NCBI GenBank assembly: GCA_008933995.1
Contig: WARS01000030.1
Location: forward strand, 2,001,501-2,065,500
DNA length: 64,000 nucleotides
Reading direction: 5' to 3'
From: Datnioides undecimradiatus
Lineage: Eukaryota; Chordata; Actinopteri; Lobotiformes; Datnioididae
A program made the translations under genes and the position numbers. Positions 1 to 9,672 of this stretch are shown piece after piece. The notes beneath the pieces were generated by a model. The model was not told the DNA's origin, ran no database searches, and was given only the letters and a program-made list of their open reading frames with translations. Within the stretch, counting starts at the first letter, position 1. Each line of letters starts with the position of its first letter.

Positions 1-1030
1 GCTAGTTTCATGCAATCAAATACATAAATATGTTATGTTTGCTGAATGGTTGGCTGTAATGGAATGCTTGCATATAGCAAGTTTTCATCCATCCCTATAG
101 TTGGAACTATGCAGAAAATTACAGCTGTCTGCTCATGTGGCATACTTTCTGCTTGGCCTTCTGTTTGGAAGTGACCATAGGCCTTCACACAACTTTACTC
201 TACCAATCAAATGCTAACATGTGAAAACTAATAGGGGGAGTTCAAATATCTTATATCTATAGCTAAATATCAAATATCTAAGGAGATTCCCTTAGAATTT
301 GAAGGAATGTGTTCTTTATTACAAATAAAGTTGAAAGTATTAGCTGGTCTGTGTGTGTAGACTTATGCAATTGGGGTTTTAGGTTGTTTCCATTTAAAAT
401 GATCCCGTGTTAGAACAGGTTGCAGTGCACCACTGCATAAACTGAAAATTATGAGTGAATCCAAATTTTGTGCGAAGGTTTATACTGCAGTAATTTTGCT
501 TCTTTTTGCACAATCTTGGTGTTTGGTGTGTTCAGGTCACTGGGATATGGGAGTGGATATTTCAATTGCCAATATAGTCACCTGTTCACCTGCATGGGCA
601 TGAATGAGGAAGAGGGTGAGTGGGTCATTTTTTCATGTCTATGCATTTCTACACAATCCTTGGCAGTTTTAGCAGTTTTACACTTTGAATGTATGAATGA
701 ATGCCATGTATCGCTCTAGTGAGTGTGTTTTCCTGTTCCTGATATTGGATTGATTATTTTCTTGAAAGCATTTGATGCATATTTTGGATCTCAGCGATTG
801 GTTTTTGGTAGCGTGTCACACAATAGCCTCAAAGTCCAAATTCAGCCTCTAAGCAACTTTTAAGTTTTGGTCGTTCCTACATTTTGTCACCTGAAAACAG
901 TATAAGAGGAAACATAAAAAAGATGGTTCCAAAATGATTAGATGAGATTAGATTATGCTTTATTTATCCCACAGTTAGGAAATGTAGATCAGCTCAAGGA
1001 CTGAAGAAAGAAAGAAAAATACTCCATCGG
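1..1030. other. Gene-free left edge
   Basis: AT-rich sequence with no convincing coding signal on either strand. Near 940-1000 a short stretch reading like 'CTTTATTTATCCCACAG' resembles the tail of a dispersed fish retroposon (compare the better copy near 43.3 kb). Nothing else is recognised. Confidence 0.5.
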
Positions 1031-1039
1031 TTCCTCGGG

Positions 1040-2885
1040 GTCAAGAGCCACCTGGTTAAGCCCAGGTCAGATCAACCTCCGCTGGTTCCTCGGGGTCAAG
1101 TCCCACCTGGGGTCCTAGGGGGGTCAGATCGGCCTCCATTGGTTCCTCTGTGTCAACAGCTATCTGCGCTTCCTCAGGAGCCACAGTTACCAGTGGTTCT
1201 TCGGGTGGTACTTCAGACTGTGGCTCTTTAGGGATCACAGCTACCTCCACGAGTTCTTTGGAGACAACAGCTACCTGTGCTTCCTCAGGAGTCACAGTTA
1301 CCAGTGATTCTACTGCTGGTACATGAGGCAGTGGCTCGCTGGGTGTCACAGCTACCTTCATCAGTTCCTTAGGGACTTCCTCAGATGGCACAGTTAACTG
1401 AGTTGGGAGCGACCTGTTGTGGTTTTCCGCCTCAGTGAACAAAGGCACCTGCTGTGGTTCTTCTGCCCCACCACTTTCTTGTGGTGCTTCCAACACAGCA
1501 GCTGTGTTTGGAACCTCCAGGTCCACAGGTAGCTCATGTCAGGCTCCAGTGCCTCAGTTGCTGGCATTGGCTTTGGAACCCTTTGTGGTTTTCTTTTCAC
1601 CACATCTGTCTGCAGACAATGCAGGCTTGTTCTGTGTATAGACCCCAGGATTTTTCTTAAAGGCACTGTTTGTATAACACTTTGTTCTGTATTTTTTAAC
1701 TTGTTGTTTTCCACCTGTCTTCATCTCAAAATTGTTTCTGGATGTTCTGGGACGAGGCCTTATCTCATCCCTTGTTGAGGCCTTTGATCTGTGTGGCCTG
1801 GTCAGCAGGCTGTGGCTCTTCTGGTGGCACGTTAGGCTGTGGTTCTTCAGGTGTAACAGCCACCAGTGGTTCTTTGTGGTCTGCAGCCACCAGTGGTTCT
1901 TTGTGGTCTGCAGCCAACTGTGGTTCTTGGTGGGCCACAGCCACATGTGGATCCAAGGGGATCACAGTCACATCCATTTGTTCCTTGGGGGGCACAGTTC
2001 CCTACATGTCTTTAGGGCTTATGTCACTGTCCTCAGAGGCCACAGCTACCTGTAGTTGCTCAGGTGTTATGTCAGGCTGTGGTTCCATGGTCCCCCGAGG
2101 TTCAGTCTGTTCCAGGTTATGGGTGAGGTCAGATGTTTGTTCTTCCATAACCATTGCTGACTCCTCAGACTCTTTGGGTTTCACATTCTCCTCCATTTTA
2201 ACTTTTGAGTCTGCAGACACATCAGGCTTTGTTTTTCATCATTTTATTAAAGGAACTGCCCCAGAGGATATTTAAGCATAATTGTATGTCCCTTCCTTTT
2301 TTTCTTTATTTTTTTACCCTGTCCTGAAGATCATGTAGTCTGAGTTGGAAGCGTTTCCTTTGGGTGCTCCAACTCAGAGAACAAAGGCACCTGCTGTGGT
2401 TCTCCTGTTGCCATGATAGCCTGTGGCATATTTGATCCAACAGATGTCTTTGGTTCCTCGGGTGCCTCAGCTTGGCTGTGGTTCTTCAGGAGCCACAGCC
2501 GACTGTAATTCCTCAGGTGCCTCAGCTGGCTGTGGTTCTTCAGGTACCATATCAGGCTCCGGAACTTCAGCTGCTGACACTGGGTTTGAAATCTGTTTGT
2601 ACCACGCGCTGGCTGTTCTTTCTTTAGCTGGGGATACTTTGCCTCATTCTGGTCTTGGCAATAGATGTTCTCATTTCCCCCCGGAGGTCGTTTCCACCTG
2701 ATTTCAGCCAAGGGTTGACTGGCTGAGGCCTTTTCTCAGGTGCAACATCTACCTGTGGTTCTTCAGGAGCCACATTTACCTGGTCTCCTTCAGGTTCCAC
2801 AGCCACCTGTGGTGTTTCAGGTGCAACACCTGTGTGCGGCTCTCCGGGAGCCACAGCCGCCCGAGTTACCCCAGCCACCATGTCC
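1040..2885 (-). repeat. 27-bp coding-type minisatellite, Glu/Pro/Val-rich 9-residue repeats
   Basis: On the minus strand this stretch translates, in several successive frames, into degenerate 9-residue units of the type PEEPQVAVA, PEEPLVTVA, PEEAQIAVD, PETPQVAVE and PEEPQVDVA. The longest open piece is 156 codons (1056-1526); others are at 1765-1995, 2002-2220 and 2624-2881. Frames change between pieces and stops occur. Either this is an eroded low-complexity gene (or exon cluster) or a minisatellite that happens to be open. Two blocks share a longer non-repeat segment (EEPQQVPLF then LPTQ, near 1390-1460 and 2345-2400), which points to a larger duplication. I do not recognise the protein. 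Acidic, proline-rich repeat arms of this sort occur in many unrelated scaffold and structural proteins, so no function is assigned. Confidence 0.6.
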
Positions 2886-4230
2886 GGCCTGTTCTGCCAA
2901 TGTAAGCCAGGAATTTTGAGAAAGGCACTGTGTTAGAAAATGTATATACTTTCATTTGATTAAAGAAATTTATGTACTCTTCTGTGGTCTTAGAAATTCC
3001 TAGTGTTTAAGTTAATCCCTAAAAAATATATATGTGTTTCCATGTGTATTTGCAGTTAATCCTTTTTTACACCTTTATGATATGCTAGGCCTAACGAGTG
3101 TGACTGTTAATCAAGGACTGACAGTACAGGTGCCAATGGATGGGAATTCTGAAGACAAAATGGAAGGATTCCTTCGTCAAGGTCAATGTCACTAATGCTG
3201 CAAAAACGTTGTGGTTAGACTAAGCAGGCAGAGGCATGAAATTATAACAATAAAGATAGGATGACATCTGATTCCTGATGCATGTGTATCTGACATGTGA
3301 TGCTTGTGTAACTGAAGTGTATAAAGGCTGTGTGAGCAGAGAAGTTCTTTGAACAACTCTATACTGTGGTTCTCTGTTTGTTCCCCTCCGCAAGAGCAGC
3401 AAGTCCAAATGAAATGCTCTTAACCTTATTGCTCTTGTCTCACTGATTGTTATTCAAAATTTTTCTAACACATTGCCTCTATGAATGTTGTTTGTTATGC
3501 ACCTATTCCTGCCTTTTTTGCAGGTTTTTTTTTGCCCACTCCTATCCATCTTGAAAATGTTTCTTCACGCCCTGGTGTGTTTGTGTCTTGTGATTTGGTT
3601 TGTCTGACTGCTGTGACAATGGAGGTATCCTCTATATATAAACTTTAATTTGGCAAAGAAAGGGATCATTAAAGTATTCACTCACTATTCAATTTAGACA
3701 TCAAACACACATGCAGGCACGTGTAGAGACAGAGAGAGATGCAGCCGTGGCCCTTTGTGGTGGTAACCAGAGTCTTCATTCATACACTGCAGGTTGATCT
3801 GTGAGAGTCTTTGTGGGGTCCAGGGCGCACAAGTCAGCAAAGTGCAGATGCATGCAGCTAGAGAGAGAGGATCAGGGAGAAGAGTGTCTTTATTGTCTTT
3901 ATACCAGGGTATGTCCGTTCATCGTGTTTAACTCTCTATGTGGTATGAAAAATGTTTGGTGACCAGACACCAGATTTTCTGCCTTGTTGGTGGGAAAAAA
4001 CAAACAGGATGGCTGACCAAAATGTCTGATTTCAGGCCTGGCGGGGGGAGAAAAATAAAAAGGACTGACTGGTGATACTGGGGAAGCCAATGAAACAATG
4101 AAATGAACAAACCAAAGCCAATAAAAGAAGAGGGGCGGTGAATTCTTAAAATATATATGTATTTATGCCCAGCCACAAGTCACCCACCACTTCTACCACC
4201 ACTACCACTACAAGGGATAATAAAAATTAA
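2886..4230. other. Gene-free stretch before the Polinton relic
   Basis: No open frame here resembles a known protein on either strand. The sequence includes AT-rich tracts, a short GA-rich tract near 3730-3745 and a CCACYAC-rich tract near 4180-4210. The left terminus of the Polinton element may lie in this stretch, but no terminal inverted repeat was identified by eye. Confidence 0.4.
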
Positions 4231-4232
4231 TC

Positions 4233-4880
4233 ATGTCTGCAAAAGCCCCCGCCAGCACCCCAACTTTGGTTGACAGCTCTGCAGAAACAGGGCCCTGTGC
4301 CGGTGCCTCTACAGGAGAAATGGTCTTTGAAACCCTATGGATGATCTGGATCCTGGGGTTATCTGTCCAAGTATGCAGCAGGTGAGCTCCCTTTGTACCA
4401 ACTGGATGAAAATGAGACGTGGGGACTGACCACCAGCCTGATGTCACTAACCTCCAATGATTGGGGGTGCTGAGACAGTCAATAGCTCATCATGTCTACA
4501 ACAACGAGGATGAAGATGCAGAATCTGCACCTTGTCCAGCTAAGCAAATGAAATCTGCAGCAGGAAAGGACAGACTCTACTGTAAAACACAAGAAAAAAA
4601 GCGGCTTCAGGGTTACATGGCAATCTAAATCGTCACCAGCCGGCCGCTGGTTCTTGTGTGCCAGCATTCAGATCCCTTCGGGGGAAAAGGAAGCTGCCGA
4701 GGACATGTCTTGGGGTGTTTTAACTCTGATTGCGGTGTATTTCAGACTTTATTATCCTTGCCACTAGCCGCTTGGTTAGAAAAATTTGAGGAAGTAAATG
4801 CAAGATTCAGTGCTCTTTTTCACAGCTGTCGCAATTGGTTGGTCATGTTATTGGTGAAAAAAATTCTGTGCTTTTAGGAT
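4233..4880 (+). pseudogene. Unidentified short accessory ORF fragments of the Polinton relic
   Basis: A 50-codon frame starts at 4233 (MSAKAPAST...) and stops at 4385. A second frame carries on at about 4340-4470 (containing KYAAGELPLYQ and DENETWGLTT), as if one small gene had been frameshifted. A further open piece near 4500-4630 includes NNEDEDAESAPCPAKQ. None resembles a protein I recognise. Their position, compactness and strand next to the integrase suggest accessory genes of the element, but this is inference. They could also be unrelated chance frames. Confidence 0.3.
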
Positions 4881-4887
4881 CCTAACC

Positions 4888-5451
4888 ATGCCCAACAAGC
4901 AAGGGTTTGAGGACTCGCCTGTCTTACCCCAACACCAACAGCAGCATCCCAGGTCATCCACTCAGCCTTGGACTGGAGAAAATTGCGTAAAGTGCATAGA
5001 GAACCACATCATCATCTGTCGGTTAATTGAGCTTTTAGACAGAGCTATAAAAAATGGACTTGACAATGACCATGACGTAGAAATGCAATGATTGAAAAAT
5101 ATTTTGGATAAAATAAGGTCTCATTCAACACATACACCTTGGGAACTGATTGTACAACACACCATACATCAGAGTGAACCATGTTTGTCAGAAACCTTTG
5201 AAAAAATTGGGATAGAATGGACTAAAACCTCTTCTGATGTAAGAGTTTACTACTTGTTGAGTCTATACGCCTTGTTTGTTGATGTAGCAGGTCATCTTCT
5301 GCAAAACATCTTGTCTGTGAATATTTTAGAGGAGAGATTACCCTATATTATTTACCATACTCTAGGCAGTTCCATTTTAGACCAAGCGTTATGGATAATA
5401 AGATGTTCTTCTTATTTTGCCTTTAAACGTTTTATGAAACACGCTTTATAG
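4888..5451 (+). pseudogene. Unidentified accessory protein of the Polinton relic, one in-frame stop
   Basis: One reading frame runs 188 codons from an ATG at 4888 to a stop at 5449-5451, broken only by a TGA at about 5089-5091. The first third is Gln/Pro-rich and polar. The rest looks helical and partly hydrophobic, with the segments YYLLSLYALFVDVAGHLL and LPYIIYHTLGSS and a Trp-containing segment ALWIIRCSSYFAF. The length, all-helical look and order of hydrophobic segments are loosely like a Bcl-2-fold protein, where a central hydrophobic helix precedes a C-terminal Trp-Ile helix, but the canonical NWGR and WI..NGGW signatures are not present. That comparison is a hypothesis, not an assignment. 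The frame sits just upstream of the integrase on the same strand, as expected for an accessory gene of this element. Confidence 0.4.
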
Positions 5452-5604
5452 CTATTTTTTTTATAAACAATACGTTATACTTTTTATAAAACATGCTTTG
5501 TAGAATCATATTTCTGACTGAAAATGATTTCTTTATTCAAGATATAAAGAAGCGTCACCACCCTGTTTTATTTCAGTTTGTCTGATAGAAACAGAGGTCA
5601 CAGA

Positions 5605-6159
5605 ATGGCTGAGAAACAGCAAATGAAAAGAGTGTATTCTGAGCCAGCCCAGCCCATCTGGGTAGCTTTGGGGGAGTGGAGAGGTTGAGGCGCGCTATGC
5701 AAGATGAAACAGATGAGAAAGTGGTGGTGGAAAGCGTTGAAGATTTTTTAGCAGAGCAGGATGCATATACATTAAATACAGCGGCCAGAACACATTTTAC
5801 CCACAACCCTAGGCCTCTGAATCAATTTCAAGCTGACCTTTGTGATAGGCCACTACCTGAGGGCTTTTGAATCCATCTTTAAAGACAGCCAAACCCCAGA
5901 AAAGCTACAAACGGATGCCGGTAACGAATTAACAAGACAGTCCATTTTTCCACAGCCAACAATCTGAAAGCCTCTGTGATTAAAAGATTCAACCGTACCT
6001 TAAAGACTAGAATGTGGGGATACTTTACAGCTATTAAATGGCGCATATGCAGGTGACTTCTAAAAACACCTTCCAAGTGTTTCAAAACCTGTACAGTACA
6101 TTTCCTCTCAGAGTATGGGGTAGGTTAAAGATGAATTTCAAACCAGGAGATCTCGTCAG
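5605..6159 (+). pseudogene. Polinton retroviral-type integrase, broken
   Basis: The integrase inserts element DNA into the host genome. Diagnostic pieces lie in order across three frames: the N-terminal region with GGVERLRRAMQDE, then FLAEQDAYTL and NQFQADLCD (start of the DDE core), then IFKDSQTPEKLQTDAGNE (middle of the core), then VIKRFNRTLKTRMW, and finally a chromodomain-proximal segment with FQNLYSTFP and FKPGDLVS. There is a frameshift near 5650 soon after the ATG at 5605. The core between NQFQADLCD and IFKDSQ is largely deleted, and a stop lies at 6054-6056. It is therefore dead, and much shorter than intact Polinton integrases. The family match rests on the RFNRTLKTRMW and LQTDAG motifs and is strong. 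Confidence 0.85.
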
Positions 6160-6744
6160 TATATATACACACATATAGTCAAATAAGGTTGAAAGTCACT
6201 TATTTGATATTTTTAATGTCTTATTAAGAGTGATTGATGATTACAGCTGTTGCTTGCCCTTGCTAAAGTTGTTGAATAAACATGATATAATGCAGTTAAA
6301 GACATCAAAATTCTGGACATTGAATTATTATGAGTAGGAGTAAGGTTGAAAAGGGGAGTGTGAATTCCATCTTATTAGTTCTTATAGGTTTCTCTAGTCA
6401 ATGAGTATAAACTGACCCTTGGGGCCGATAATCCAGGCCACTAAATCATATCCTAGCTGTAGTAACAAGAGCCCGGATTCAAATAGGGGGAGCTGCCATG
6501 AACGGGCGTGGCTGGGGCAAGGTTAGTCTCTAGGGCTAGTCAGACTGACATTGTCTCAGAGGAAGCAGGGTAGACGCTCGGATGAAGGTAGTGAGAAGCT
6601 AAGCGAGTCCCCTACACCAGCTACAATCCTTGATTTTCTGTACGAAACCTTAGTGTTGAGAGATTGAGGATTTAACCCTTTGAAATTGAGAGCTGGTCCT
6701 GTACCTCTGCTTAGAGGTATCTCGGGATCTGACTATATATATAT
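6160..6744. other. Non-coding remnant between integrase and LINE fragment
   Basis: No open frame of note is present. The stretch probably contains eroded Polinton sequence, including the lost end of the integrase, but nothing can be recognised. Confidence 0.35.
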
Positions 6745-7405
6745 AAAAAAAAAAATTCCCATCTCGCCCTCCGTGGGCGGTTCCTCCTCTGCAAGTTCGG
6801 GTCCTCTACCAGAGGCCTGGGAGCTTGAGGGTTCTGCGCAGTATCTTACATGTCCCTAGTATTGCGCTTTTCTGGATTGAGATGTCTGTTGTCTTTCCTG
6901 GGATCTGTTGTAGCCACTGCTCCAGTTTGGGGGTCACCGCTCCGAGTGCCCCGATCACCACAGGCACCACTGATGTTTTTACCTGCCAGGCTTTCTCCAG
7001 TTTTTCCTTCAGGCCTTGGTATTTCTCTAGCTTCTCATGTTCCTTCTTCCTGATGTTACCATCGCTTGGGATTGCGATGTCCACCACAACGGCTTTCCTC
7101 TGGGTCTTGTCCACCACTACAATGTCCGGTTGGTTAGCCATTACCATCTTATCAGTCTGTACCTGGAAGTCCCACAGGATCTTTGCGCGCTCATTCTCTA
7201 TCACCTTTGGAGGTGTTTCCCACTTGGATCTGGGGACTTCCAGCCCAAACTCTGCACAGATGTTTCTGTACACTATGCCGGCCACCTGGTTATGGCGTTC
7301 CACGTATGCTTTTCCTGCCAGCATCTTACATCCTGCCGTTATGTGCTGGACTGTTTCTGGGGCCTCTTTGCACAGCCTACACCTTGGGTCTCTCTCACAA
7401 TGGAC
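6745..7405 (-). mobile_element. LINE fragment: zinc knuckle + restriction-like endonuclease C-terminus
   Basis: On the minus strand a frame (172 codons from an ATG at 7324, extended upstream to about 7400) encodes the C-terminal end of a non-LTR retrotransposon polyprotein. It starts with a CCHC-like knuckle (CRLCKEAPETVQHITAGC). Then come the endonuclease signature PDIVVVDK plus VVVDIAIPSD, then VVPVVIGALGAVTPKLEQWL and a conserved end, KILRRTLKLPG. The PD...D/K arrangement and C-terminal position fit the restriction-like endonuclease LINEs (R2/R4/Dong/Rex6-type) rather than the APE type; the exact clade is not resolved. The copy is 5'-truncated at a microsatellite (7406-7460) and ends in an A/T-rich tail near 6740-6755. 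It interrupts the Polinton relic between the integrase and the penton-like gene. Confidence 0.75.
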
Positions 7406-7406
7406 G

Positions 7407-7460
<54 letters not shown>
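7406..7460. repeat. (AT)n(GT)n compound microsatellite
   Basis: About 23 bases of alternating AT followed by about 32 bases of alternating GT, abutting the truncated upstream end of the LINE fragment. Confidence 0.95.
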
Positions 7461-7462
<2 letters not shown>

Positions 7463-7612
7463 AGAGGAGCATTTGACAAAAAAATATGTTTACAGTATGA
7501 CCACATACCAGACCGTTTTAAATTTTAAATGTCATACCGTCCAGGGTGAGAAACAAGCGTTGGAAAAACTGGCCCAAGTTTAACTGCTGGAATAGGGTTA
7601 GTGAGCTGAAAG

Positions 7613-7622
7613 ATATATAAAA
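7613..7622 (+). promoter_or_regulatory. TATA box upstream of the penton-like gene
   Basis: TATATAAAAG sits about 35 bases before the ATG at 7657, the spacing expected for a TATA box with a very short leader. Because the gene is a relic this is a fossil promoter element; current activity is unknown. Confidence 0.5.
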
Positions 7623-7656
7623 GCATTAATGACTTAGGATAGAGTTCATTCTCAAC

Positions 7657-8429
7657 ATGAATCCAATCTCCAACGAGGGGTTTTACATCACCCTGCCCTC
7701 TAACGCCTACCTCAATGTATTTAAAAATAACACAAGTTCCAGTTACCATGTGGATTTAGCCCAGCATATTGACCTCAAAGGACAGTGGCAGGTCGCCTTA
7801 ACAGAGATTTCAGAGTCCGGCTATTTTGAGTGGAGAAGAAAACCCCAAGGGACAGAGACAGAGACCAAGGTCAAGCGCCAGAAGGTCAGAGGGAGTTATC
7901 AACCCACCTGAATACTCTCATGTTAGAGGTGAACACCTTTCTCAGAAAAGTCGACTCTGATATTTTTCTACAGTTTAGCAACGTTCAAAAGAGGTTCAAA
8001 TGCCAGAGGGGAGGACAGTATCAACTGCGCTTTTACCCTCCCCTGGCTCACATGTTGTGCATTAAACCGGGAGAATGGGTCGACTTTACCAAGAGGAAGG
8101 CCCCCTACCCAGTGGATATAAAGGCAGGGTTTTACCACCTCTATTGCTATACCGACGTAGTACAACCGCAGCTCGTAGGTGATGCTTACGCTCCACTCTT
8201 GAAAACCGTAGACATAAAGGGGACTTTTGGTGACATGGTGACACAGCATTTTAACCCCACCTACTATTTACCTGTGGCCAAGAAACACACTGAAAACATT
8301 CACATTGAGATTAAATCTGCATCTATAAATTTTACTTTTGGGAAGACTATAGTGAGACTTATGTACGGACGAGGTATAGGATCTATATTTTCAAAATTGT
8401 TTCGTTTTGTATCGTCTCTGGTAAAGTAA
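7657..8429 (+). pseudogene. Polinton penton-like (minor capsid) protein, frameshifted
   Basis: This is the predicted single-jelly-roll minor capsid protein of the element. The start (ATG at 7657) reads MNPISNEGFYITLPSNAY followed by a segment with VDLAQHIDLKGQWQVALTEI. That opening, with a thin N-terminus, FYxTLPSN and a 'DLxGxWxVAL' strand, is typical of this family in fish Polintons. The first frame stops at 7911. The gene continues in another frame from about 7840 (VNTFLRKVDSDI, then QLRFYPPLAHML and HFNPTYYLP), so there is one frameshift near 7835-7845. The second frame runs to 8429 and at its end runs into the amphipathic segment described separately. The assignment to the penton class rests on sequence pattern and gene order. 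Confidence 0.7.
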
Positions 8430-8550
8430 AAAGTTGGCCGCAAAAAATATTGCCTCCGATGTGATAAGCCATGCAGTCAGTAAAATAAGCGATGCATCTG
8501 ACCAGGGATCCCAAGAAGGATCCGGAGGTATTATGGTTCAGGAGGTATTA
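8361..8550 (+). pseudogene. Short Gly/hydrophobic amphipathic segment, possible pVI-like protein
   Basis: From an ATG at 8361 the frame reads MYGRGIGSIFSKLFRFVSSL and stops at 8427-8429. An adjoining frame continues with KNIASDVISHAVSKISDASDQ, suggesting one frameshifted small gene. Gly-rich, hydrophobic and amphipathic starts of this kind are found in membrane-active internal capsid proteins (the adenovirus pVI type) and lie next to the penton gene in Polintons. The sequence is too short for firm assignment. Alternatively it is just the C-terminus of the penton-like protein. Confidence 0.4.
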
Positions 8551-8695
8551 TGGCCAGAAGACCAAGGAAGAGACCCCTGGGGCAGCATGTTGTGGGGGCG
8601 GCTAAATAACGCAGACGCGTTGGGAAGAAAAAATCTGTTGCTACAAGACCGAGCAGAGGATGGAACGGTGCCCGGAGCTCTGGGGTTATTTTTTT
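8550..8695 (+). pseudogene. Small Arg/Lys-rich protein, possible core (pX/pVII-like) protein
   Basis: An ATG at 8550 opens MARRPRKRPLGQHVVGAAK. It hits a TAA at 8607-8609 and then continues in frame with RRRVGKKKSVATRPSRGW. The piece is very basic and lacks acidic residues, as expected for a DNA-condensing core peptide. Its place between the penton-like and major-capsid genes matches the layout of adenovirus-like elements. The function is inferred from composition and position only. Confidence 0.4.
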
Positions 8696-8750
8696 TTTCT
8701 TTTTTGTTGTTGTCGTTTAGTTTTTTGTTTTTAAAAGAGGTAAATAAAAG

Positions 8751-9300
8751 ATGTCTCTTTTACATCAAAAATCAGCCGAGTGCACTATGGCAGAGCTGCA
8801 TTTATTTTCAGCTCCCATGACCCAGCTGTCTATAGATGAAAAGCTCTACACAGAAGCCCTGCCACTCTTGGCCATAACTGACAACGGGCCCACTGAATTT
8901 TTTTATCCCCGGAGATGGGGAAAAGTATTTGGACCTGAACGACACCTTGCTCCAACCTGGCCAATGATGCCCCTGGCTTTTCAGCTCCAATTTAACCAAG
9001 GACTTTCAGTGAGAGAGTTTTAATATGTTCATCGCTATAGGAAGACACCTGAAAGATTTACCTCTGAGCATCAGCAGGGAAGAATTTGAGCAGGGATACT
9101 CCTTGTTTGTCTTTAATCTTAACCCTGGAGGGGACAGCGACGTCTTGTCTCTGGTCTCCAACGGGTCTTTAAGACTGAAAATGAGATTCAGACATCCCAT
9201 ACCACATACCACCACTCTCATAGTGTACGCCTGTTACGAGTCTATTTTGGAGATTGATTCCAAACGTCAGGTACTGGTGGACTACTTTAAAAAAAAAAGA
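8751..9300 (+). pseudogene. F54H12.2-type capsid protein, large internal deletion
   Basis: This is probably the double-jelly-roll major capsid (hexon-like) protein of the element; it belongs to the family usually annotated in metazoan genomes as F54H12.2-like. The ATG at 8751 starts MSLLHQKSAECTMAELHLF and the frame goes on to LLAITDNGPTEFFYP. After a one-base frameshift it continues as GDGEKYLDLNDTLLQPG. The next recognisable part is the C-terminus (about 9080-9290: FEQGYSLFVFNLNPGG, LRLKMRFRHPIPHTTTLIVY, ILEIDSKRQVLVDYF). Full-length relatives are roughly 400 residues or more; here the two ends are only about 100 bases apart, so most of the middle is deleted. Confidence 0.7.
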
Positions 9301-9672
9301 ATAACAATCAGCTGGAAAGTCTGCTGCATCGTCGCTGGGAGATGTATTTTGTGGCGTGTGGGCCTGAGATCAGCTACCTTTACTGAACCGCTCCTTCAGC
9401 CATCCTGCTTATTTTATTGTAAATACACATGAACGACATCGACCTGGAGAACACTGGCTAGCTCTGACGTTGGAAGAGGTAAAGACACCCTTTTTGACTC
9501 TTACAGGTTCCCTCCTGATTTTCCTTATTACCCCTCAAGCATTTTACAGTTTTTGGAAAATCAACGTGGGATAAAGAATATTTTTTACCATGGCATGCAG
9601 CTTCAACACCCACTCTCTGCTGTGTGTGGCCAACACTGCGTTTATTGTCTTTGTCAGCTGGCATAAGTTCTG
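9300..9672 (+). pseudogene. Adenain-like cysteine protease of the Polinton relic
   Basis: This is the maturation protease of adenovirus-like elements, which cleaves capsid precursors. Pieces in three frames give the catalytic layout in order: an N-terminal segment with LLHRRWEMYFVACGP, then NTHERHRPGEHWLALTLEE (catalytic His in the GEHW context), then FFDSYRFPPDFP (the acidic residue), and AVCGQHCVYCLCQLA (catalytic Cys in CGQHC). The last frame ends at a TAA near 9665. There are frameshifts near 9390 and 9490 and a stop near 9390, so it is inactive. It follows the F54H12.2-type gene with almost no spacer, as in intact Polintons. Confidence 0.75.

Noticed and set aside
1742-2275. 177-codon Ser/Cys/Gly-rich plus-strand frame
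   Set aside because: It is the antisense of the 27-bp repeat array; the minus-strand reading gives a more protein-like acidic repeat.
7406-7460. AT/GT repeat as a possible CRISPR or regulatory array
   Set aside because: Simple dinucleotide microsatellite without spacers; vertebrate context.
6825-7463. 212-codon plus-strand frame over the LINE fragment
   Set aside because: It is the antisense shadow of the minus-strand endonuclease frame and runs into the microsatellite.
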